From Wohlfahrtiimonas sp. (GTDB lineage: Bacteria > Pseudomonadota > Gammaproteobacteria > Cardiobacteriales > Wohlfahrtiimonadaceae): a stretch of 11,880 nt of DNA. The translations under genes and the position numbers were made by a program. Location: NCBI GenBank assembly GCA_030149965.1, contig JASLHB010000105.1, positions 1-11,880 of the forward strand, given 5' to 3'. Of this stretch, positions 6,796 through 11,880 are shown piece after piece. Within the stretch, counting starts at the first letter, position 1; each line of letters starts with the position of its first letter. The notes beneath the pieces were generated by a model. That model was given only the letters and a program-made list of their open reading frames with translations. It ran no database searches and was not told where the DNA came from.

Positions 6796-8226
6796 TTATT
6801 CGTATAAGTAACGAGCAATCATTGTCATATCATCCACAGGACCAATATTCGTATGAACGATATAGCCTGAACCACGCGCAACTTCAATCACTTCACCTTT
6901 ATCGTCGCGCATTTCACCTAATACAACTTCACGGTTGCCATTTTGATTAATGATTTCAATACGATCGCCAGTTGCGAATTTATTCTTCGCTTCCAATACT
7001 GTAATACCAGTTTCAGGATCATATGATTTCACTTCTGCAACATATTGTTGGCGAGAATGAATACTGTTACCTGTTAAGTAATTTTGGTAAGCATGCGGCA
7101 TGTGGCGCTGTAAGAAACCTTCTGTATAACCACGATTTGCCAAGCCATCTAACTTGCCATATAACTCAGGGTTGAATTCACGACCTGCAACAGCATCTTC
7201 AATCGCTTGACGATACAATTGCGCTGTACGTGCAACGTAATAAGGCGATTTTGTACGACCTTCAATTTTCAATGAATCCACGCCGATTTCAATCAATTTT
7301 TGTACATGATGAATCGCTCGTAAATCACGTGAGTTCATGATGTATGTGCCATTTTCATCTTCGCTGATTTCCATCCATTCGCCTTTACGTTGGCTGTTTT
7401 CTTGGATCAAATATGAGCGATCAGCTTCAGGATGAGGATTGTAACCTTCAGGCGCATCAAACGCTGAACGATTCAATTCATCTTGAAGATATTTCATTGG
7501 ATCATCAGGTTCTTTAGGCTGAACATGATTACTGCCGCCTGTATAAATGTTCACCAAATCAGCATTCTTTGGAACTAATTCACCTTCCGCCGTTTGCTGT
7601 GCATCTGTTAAACCATAATTCCAACGACAAGCATTTGTGCAAGTACCTTGGTTCGCATCACGATGGTTAAAGTAACCTGATAACAAACAACGACCAGAAT
7701 AAGCAATACACAACGCACCATGAACGAATACTTCCAATTCCATATCAGGGCATTCTTGGCGAATTTCATGAATTTCGTTGATAGATAATTCACGAGATAA
7801 AATTACACGCGTTAAACCTTGCTTCTGCCAGAATTTAACTGTTGCACTGTTTACCGCATTCGATTGTACAGACAAGTGAATGTCCATTTCAGGCCAACGT
7901 TCACGAACCATCATGATTAAACCTGGATCTGCCATGATTAAAGCATCAGGACCTAATTCAATGATTGGTGCTAAATCATCTACGAATGTTTTTAATTTTG
8001 CGCCATGTGGCATTGTGTTCAATGCAACAAATAACTTCTTGCCATGTTCATGAGCATAATCGATACCCATTTTCATGCGTTCTTCATTTTTGAAGTCGTT
8101 ATTACGTACACGCAAACTATAACGAGGCAAACCTGCATAAACAGCATCTGCACCATATGCAAATGCATAACGTAGATTTTCAAATGTGCCCGCAGGCGCT
8201 AACAATTCAACTTGTCGTTTTATCAT
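6796..8226 (-). CDS. trhP: tRNA 5-hydroxyuridine modification protein TrhP (YegQ), U32 peptidase-like family
   Basis: In E. coli TrhP takes part in prephenate-dependent hydroxylation of U34 in certain tRNAs (ho5U, precursor of cmo5U). The N-terminus VELLAPAGTFENLRYAFAYGADAVYAG is the family barrel start; GPDALIMADPGLI, HLSVQSNAVN and VILSRELS follow. The U32 signature region holds four cysteines (173, 180, 196, 200: ALCIAYSGRC and GTCTNAC), the likely iron-sulfur ligands. The later block SLKIEGRTKSPYYVARTAQ and the C-terminal small domain are also typical. At 476 residues it is longer than E. coli YegQ (453), mainly because of an acidic, Asn/Pro-rich insert around residues 205-270. It is distinct from the larger RlhA (YdcP) and from UbiU/UbiV. 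A Shine-Dalgarno AAGGAT precedes the ATG, and a consensus -10 lies upstream, so it is probably transcribed separately from the export genes. Confidence 0.93.
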   Translation of the reverse strand: MIKRQVELLAPAGTFENLRYAFAYGADAVYAGLPRYSLRVRNNDFKNEERMKMGIDYAHEHGKKLFVALNTMPHGAKLKTFVDDLAPIIELGPDALIMADPGLIMMVRERWPEMDIHLSVQSNAVNSATVKFWQKQGLTRVILSRELSINEIHEIRQECPDMELEVFVHGALCIAYSGRCLLSGYFNHRDANQGTCTNACRWNYGLTDAQQTAEGELVPKNADLVNIYTGGSNHVQPKEPDDPMKYLQDELNRSAFDAPEGYNPHPEADRSYLIQENSQRKGEWMEISEDENGTYIMNSRDLRAIHHVQKLIEIGVDSLKIEGRTKSPYYVARTAQLYRQAIEDAVAGREFNPELYGKLDGLANRGYTEGFLQRHMPHAYQNYLTGNSIHSRQQYVAEVKSYDPETGITVLEAKNKFATGDRIEIINQNGNREVVLGEMRDDKGEVIEVARGSGYIVHTNIGPVDDMTMIARYLYE

Positions 8227-8273
8227 AAAAATTATCCTTTCAGGGGATTAAGGCATATAGCCAAAAGGCGAAT

Positions 8274-8279
8274 ATTATA
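8274..8279 (-). promoter_or_regulatory. Promoter -10 element for trhP
   Basis: A perfect TATAAT on the minus strand lies ~48 bases upstream of the trhP ATG, just past the stop of the preceding permease gene. The matching -35 would fall inside the last permease codons and is weak, so strength is uncertain. I see no terminator between the two genes; some read-through from the export operon is possible. Confidence 0.55.
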
Positions 8280-8290
8280 CCTGAAAAATT

Positions 8291-9469
8291 TTATTGCTCT
8301 TGCTTTAACTTCGTGAGATATCTAGAAATCACAAAATAAGCAATCGTTCCATAGACAGTGATTAACACAAGAAGATTCATCAATTGATATTTCGTGTGCT
8401 CTAATGTTGCGCCCATTTGATTCAAATGAACCAAACCTTCTATCGCAGATGTGGATGGCAAAATACGCCCAACCATTTGTAAAACATCTGGCATTAAATA
8501 TTGTGGCCATGACATTCCAGACAATAAGAAAAAGATCATACTAAATGGTAATACCAATAAGAACACATTATCCATTTTCTTAAATAATGCAGACATTCCC
8601 AACGCCAACATAATCACTGCACTTAAAAAGAAAAATCCGAAAATTGCTAAATCTATGATGCTGCTCAATCTAGGTAATTGGTACCAATGTGGTGCAAACA
8701 ACATAAATGTCCAATAAGCAAAAGATGCATAAAATAAATAGGCAATATATTTACCAAATAATGTCGCAAAACTAAGTTTCGTCAGTGATAACGAGCTATT
8801 CTTAACTAAATCTAAATCAAACTGAGATCGTCGACTTAGAACGCATGCCAACATAATTCCGAGCCAAAAACTTTGATGCAAGATCAGAACATACGCAGGC
8901 GGAATAATATAGGTGGCATAACCCGCTTGTGGATTAAATAACTGCACACTAACAGGATTAAATGGCGCACTGTTTCCTTTCGCAATCGCAGGATCAACGC
9001 CCATTGCGATCTGTTTATCCACTAAAATATTTCTATTCATTGCCATCACAACAGAAGAAACCGCTGTAGCAGCACCATTATAAATCATCACATAACTTGC
9101 ATCACCATAGAATACAACAGCATCACGATGTCCTTGCAAAATATTCTGTTCAAATTCAAAAGGAATGACGATGATCCCGTAGATTTTTCGTTGTTTCAAT
9201 AACTCTTTGGCCTCACCAATATTTTCAACTTCATCCACAATCTTTAATGAATCTGTAGCATCTAAATTACGTAATAATTCACGGCTCATTGTGGTTTGAT
9301 TCTGATCCATGACCGCAATCGGAATATTACGTACTTCTTCATTATTATATGGAATCGGGTAGAAGAAAAAATACGTGACTAAACCCATCAATAAAACAGA
9401 TGTAACTTCTTTAATACGAAATATTTGTTTCAATTCATTGAGCATAACTGCCAGAAAAGTCTTAAGCAT
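8291..9469 (-). CDS. ABC-2-type transporter permease (second of a pair)
   Basis: A 392-residue inner-membrane protein of the ABC-2 permease family (YhhJ/YbhS/YbhR type). It has one N-terminal TM segment (about 22-40), a large extracytoplasmic domain (about 45-180) with the pattern IPIAVMDQNQT...SREL and IYGIIVIPFEFEQNIL, the family hallmark FNP (178-180), and then about five C-terminal TM helices (about 185-385). No Walker A, Walker B or ABC signature is present, so it has no ATPase domain. The ATG lies inside the end of the preceding permease gene (8-base overlap), with a very good Shine-Dalgarno AGGAGG; this implies translational coupling and probably a 1:1 heteromer. Substrate unknown. Related systems export drugs or other hydrophobic compounds, but nothing here identifies a substrate. 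Confidence 0.88.
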   Translation of the reverse strand: MLKTFLAVMLNELKQIFRIKEVTSVLLMGLVTYFFFYPIPYNNEEVRNIPIAVMDQNQTTMSRELLRNLDATDSLKIVDEVENIGEAKELLKQRKIYGIIVIPFEFEQNILQGHRDAVVFYGDASYVMIYNGAATAVSSVVMAMNRNILVDKQIAMGVDPAIAKGNSAPFNPVSVQLFNPQAGYATYIIPPAYVLILHQSFWLGIMLACVLSRRSQFDLDLVKNSSLSLTKLSFATLFGKYIAYLFYASFAYWTFMLFAPHWYQLPRLSSIIDLAIFGFFFLSAVIMLALGMSALFKKMDNVFLLVLPFSMIFFLLSGMSWPQYLMPDVLQMVGRILPSTSAIEGLVHLNQMGATLEHTKYQLMNLLVLITVYGTIAYFVISRYLTKLKQEQ

Positions 9470-10658
9470 GCTTTGCCTCCTGCTTTCTCAACAGTGTGAT
9501 TTTTAATGTAATCAAACCATAAGCAACTATGCCAATCATTGTCATTGCAATGATGGATTTCAACGATGTCAATAACCCAGCATCACGTAATGTTTGATCT
9601 AATCGTGCTTCGATATACCACGTAATGGGTAAAATTGATCCCCAAATTTGGGCAAACATATCCATAGACATTCTTGGATAAAATAAACCTGTAAAACCAA
9701 ATGCTGGTGAAGCAAAAATACTAACAGATCCATAATTCAATGAGCGTTGCGGCAACCATAATGTGAAAACCATTGCACATAAAGAAGCACTCACTATGAA
9801 GACAAATGATGACAAAATCTGTAAAGGTATCGAGCCATTAAATGGTAGTTCAAAAAATACCATTAAGCCAATATCAAACGTAAGTAATGACATAATAAAA
9901 ATTAATGTATAAGGTGCTATTTTATTCACTAAAAACTGAAAAATACTATTATTATTGAGGCGCAAAATACCCATAATTCCCAAAGTTCCATACTTATCCT
10001 GCACCGTTGTATAAGCGATGGAAAGCATCACAAGTATTTGTAATAGTGTGGGAACAATACCATTCACCAATGTATAAGTATAATTCAATGTGGGATTAAA
10101 TACTGGATGCATATCTGTTGCAATTGGTGATAACTCTTGCATTGCCAACTGAGCAGCAACACCTTGCGTACTTAAGCGTTCGGCTTGCATATCCAACAAA
10201 CTCGTACCAAATGCCTGTGCATAACCAACGCTAAGCGTATTCCCTAATGCCATATATTGAAGGTTACTAAAACCCGTAACTTCTGGCTGTAAATTCCCTA
10301 GCATTTTCTTTTCAAAGTCACTAGGAATCAAAACGATGCCGAAAATTTGCCCTTTTAATAAAGCAGATTTTGCATCACTTAAATTATCATTACGTGTTGT
10401 CACTGCTATAGATGGCGCTGCTGAAACAGATTGAATCAACGCACGTGATGCTTGTGTTTTATCTAAATCCACTACAGAAATTGGCACTTTAGTAATGACT
10501 TCAGCATTAAACATATACATCATTCCAAAAATAATAATTAATGGATAGATGAAGATCGCAGCTATTAAAGGCTTAGTTTTAGTAATAATTTTAAACTCAC
10601 GCCAAAATGCAAAGAAAAAACTATTTTGCGCCTGAGTCTTTGTCATTGAAGTTTTCAT
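9462..10658 (-). CDS. ABC-2-type transporter permease (first of a pair)
   Basis: A 398-residue inner-membrane protein with the same architecture as its neighbour: an N-terminal TM (about 31-50), an extracytoplasmic domain (about 52-190; VPISVVDLDKTQASRALI, then IFGIVLIPSDFEKKML), the FNP motif (187-189) and a C-terminal block of TM helices. The two permeases look like diverged paralogues from an old duplication. It starts 18 bases after the HlyD-like gene with only a weak AGGG ribosome site, and overlaps the next permease by eight bases. No nucleotide-binding domain is fused. It probably pairs with the downstream permease to form the membrane channel of an efflux complex using the upstream HlyD-type adaptor. 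Confidence 0.88.
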   Translation of the reverse strand: MKTSMTKTQAQNSFFFAFWREFKIITKTKPLIAAIFIYPLIIIFGMMYMFNAEVITKVPISVVDLDKTQASRALIQSVSAAPSIAVTTRNDNLSDAKSALLKGQIFGIVLIPSDFEKKMLGNLQPEVTGFSNLQYMALGNTLSVGYAQAFGTSLLDMQAERLSTQGVAAQLAMQELSPIATDMHPVFNPTLNYTYTLVNGIVPTLLQILVMLSIAYTTVQDKYGTLGIMGILRLNNNSIFQFLVNKIAPYTLIFIMSLLTFDIGLMVFFELPFNGSIPLQILSSFVFIVSASLCAMVFTLWLPQRSLNYGSVSIFASPAFGFTGLFYPRMSMDMFAQIWGSILPITWYIEARLDQTLRDAGLLTSLKSIIAMTMIGIVAYGLITLKITLLRKQEAKHA

Positions 10659-10676
10659 AAGTTATACCCTGCCCTA

Positions 10677-11663
10677 TTATCGAGCTTGACGAGTATTCCA
10701 TTTAGCAATCACACTCATCCCTGGACGCAATGTATCTAAGTGTTTAACAGGTTTTGCACGTACTTCAAATGTTCTCAAATCAAATTCACCCGTTGCTTTT
10801 GTCGCGCGCCAATTAGCATATTGCCCTAAAGCATTCAAAGCTGTGATTTGCACTTGTACTGTTGTTTGCAAAGCAGGTACTTCCACTTCAAAAATATCGC
10901 CAATTTTTGCAGCTTTCAAGAAATCTTCACGAATATTGAATGTTACCCACATATCACTCAAATCAATCAATGAATATAATGGCGTTCCTGGATTATATAA
11001 TTGGCCTACTTCAGCAACTTTTGCTGTTACTTGTCCTTGGGCTGTTGCTGTAACGACTAAAGTATTAACATCCGTGTTTACTTGATTCAAAGCTGCTTTT
11101 GCTTGTTCCACTTGTGCATCTGATAAGTGTTTTGTTTCAATACTTGCACCATTTTCAGCTAGCTCTAAACTAGCTTCTGCTGCTAATTTATCTTTCAATG
11201 CAACTTCATAAGAGGTTTTAGCCTCATCAAAAACTTGTTTTGAAACACCACCTGTAGCACTTGCTTTTTGAACACGATCAAAACTTTGTTTTGCTAATGC
11301 TACGCCATCTTCTGCTGATGCCAATAATGCTTTTTGGATCTCAATTTGTTCAGGTCTTGTGCTATAAGCAACATTACGATTGGCAACTGCAACATTATAT
11401 TGTGCTTCGGCAGTGATTTGTTGTGCTGTTAAGGCAGGATTTTCTAAAACAACTAGAACATCGCCTTCTTTAACATTTTCACCCAAATCAAAAAATATCT
11501 CTTTTGCTCGACCTTGTACGCGAACAGAAATATCAACACGACTTGCTTCTACTTCACCTTGTAATACAAATTCTTTTTGCTGATGAGCGACTAGATAAAG
11601 AACTATTACTAATCCTATTAGTAAAGTGCCCAATCCTAATAATGTGCGAGTCATTTTTTGCAT
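10677..11663 (-). CDS. HlyD-family membrane-fusion (periplasmic adaptor) protein
   Basis: A 328-residue periplasmic adaptor anchored by one N-terminal TM helix (about 7-26, after a short basic MTR leader). In order: first half of the biotinyl-lipoyl domain (about 42-75; VRVQGRAKEIFFDLGENVKEGDVLVVLENP), an alanine-rich helical hairpin (about 78-200), second lipoyl half (about 203-235; TATAQGQVTAKVAEVGQLYNPGTPLYSLIDL), and a beta-barrel domain ending RPGMSVIAKW. Such proteins bridge an inner-membrane transporter to an outer-membrane TolC channel. It is the first gene of the operon with the two ABC-2 permeases, resembling the YhiI/YbhG type of adaptor. The ATG at 11663 has AGGAA upstream; Met4 is a less likely start. 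Confidence 0.92.
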   Translation of the reverse strand: MQKMTRTLLGLGTLLIGLVIVLYLVAHQQKEFVLQGEVEASRVDISVRVQGRAKEIFFDLGENVKEGDVLVVLENPALTAQQITAEAQYNVAVANRNVAYSTRPEQIEIQKALLASAEDGVALAKQSFDRVQKASATGGVSKQVFDEAKTSYEVALKDKLAAEASLELAENGASIETKHLSDAQVEQAKAALNQVNTDVNTLVVTATAQGQVTAKVAEVGQLYNPGTPLYSLIDLSDMWVTFNIREDFLKAAKIGDIFEVEVPALQTTVQVQITALNALGQYANWRATKATGEFDLRTFEVRAKPVKHLDTLRPGMSVIAKWNTRQAR

Positions 11664-11705
11664 AGTCTATTCCTGAATTATCTAATCGTTTATTTATGTT
11701 GCTAT

Positions 11706-11711
11706 ATTATA
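11706..11711 (-). promoter_or_regulatory. Promoter -10 element for the HlyD/ABC-2 operon
   Basis: A perfect TATAAT on the minus strand lies ~42 bases upstream of the adaptor's ATG and just after the rRNA terminator. A poor -35 (TGTTAA) sits 17 bases further upstream. The weak -35 may mean low basal expression or need for an activator; no regulator gene adjoins it in this window. Confidence 0.55.
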
Positions 11712-11746
11712 AAGGATAATTCATCATTTAACATATTCCAAACAAC

Positions 11747-11771
11747 AAAAAGCCCACTCATTGAGTGGGCT
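11747..11771 (-). terminator. Terminator of the rRNA operon
   Basis: The arms AGCCCACTC and GAGTGGGCT form a 9-bp stem with an ATT loop, followed on the minus strand by five T. It lies 12 bases downstream of the 5S rRNA 3' end and separates the rRNA operon from the export operon. Confidence 0.92.
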
Positions 11772-11783
11772 ATTCGCTTGTTA

Positions 11784-11880
11784 GACCCTGGAGATGACCT
11801 ACTTTCACATGGGGAGGCCCCACACTATCATCGGCGCAGCTACGTTTCACTTCTGAGTTCGGAATGGGATCAGGTGGTTC
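11784..11880 (-). rRNA. rrf: 5S ribosomal RNA, 3' portion (continues beyond the right edge)
   Basis: The minus strand reads through the conserved 5S blocks CCACCTGATCCCATTCCGAA, CTCAGAAGTGAAACG, GCGCCGATGATAGTGTGGGG and CTCCCCATGTGAAAGTAGG, ending near CTCCAGGGTC. About 97 of ~115-120 bases are present; the 5' end is outside the window. The exact 3' end is uncertain by a few bases. It implies an rRNA operon lying to the right and transcribed leftward. Confidence 0.95.

Noticed and set aside
8227..8290. A terminator between the second permease and trhP
   Set aside because: No GC-rich stem followed by a T-run could be found here; only a TATAAT element supports a transcript boundary.
8451..8717. 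Plus-strand frame opposite the second permease, and similar frames opposite the HlyD gene (10843-11085, 11380-11583)
   Set aside because: Antisense to well-supported genes, without ribosome sites or recognisable domains.

Overview
The window looks like an AT-rich chromosomal segment from a gammaproteobacterium. The GroEL/GroES proteins, the TrhP (YegQ) protein and the 5S rRNA are all clearly of gammaproteobacterial type, and the non-coding DNA is strongly A+T rich. I cannot fix the genus from sequence alone. Nothing in the window (transposase, integrase, phage gene, CRISPR array, tRNA) suggests a mobile island; it reads as ordinary core genome plus a metal-resistance pair and an export operon.

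Layout from left to right. (1) The first ~113 bases are the start of a leftward FAD-dependent oxidoreductase resembling L-2-hydroxyglutarate dehydrogenase (LhgO). It is divergent from a GntR/FCD regulator (146-856) that has all four predicted metal ligands, and a TTGTACAA palindrome lies in the 32-base gap. (2) A bidirectional hairpin (974-999) separates this from the leftward groES-groEL operon (3016 to 1022), which is preceded by a good sigma-32-type promoter. groEL carries an in-frame TAG at codon 513. The rest of the gene, including the ITTECMV segment and the GGM tail, continues in frame behind it. This is the most striking anomaly of the window. (3) An unrecognised two-TM protein (3256-3921) follows on the plus strand. 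(4) A P1B-type heavy-metal ATPase (leftward, 3963-6221) is divergent from a CadR/PbrR-type MerR regulator (6312-6737), with a classic MerR-type over-long spacer promoter between them. (5) The tRNA hydroxylation gene trhP lies on the minus strand (6796-8226). (6) Upstream of it and co-directional is a three-gene operon: an HlyD-type membrane-fusion protein and two ABC-2-type permeases (11663 to 8291), with no ATPase and no TolC-type outer-membrane gene in view. (7) The right edge is a leftward 5S rRNA (3' portion only) with its terminator, i.e. the tail of an rRNA operon running toward the export operon.

Functionally, the metal pair forms a self-contained efflux circuit: the MerR protein senses a soft divalent cation and activates the ATPase promoter. 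The GntR protein probably controls its divergent oxidoreductase. The HlyD/ABC-2 genes probably form an inner-membrane plus periplasmic export complex that must borrow missing parts from elsewhere. I do not see a convincing wholly new system. The items most worth a second look are the interrupted groEL, the ATPase-less export operon and the unrecognised membrane protein beside groES.
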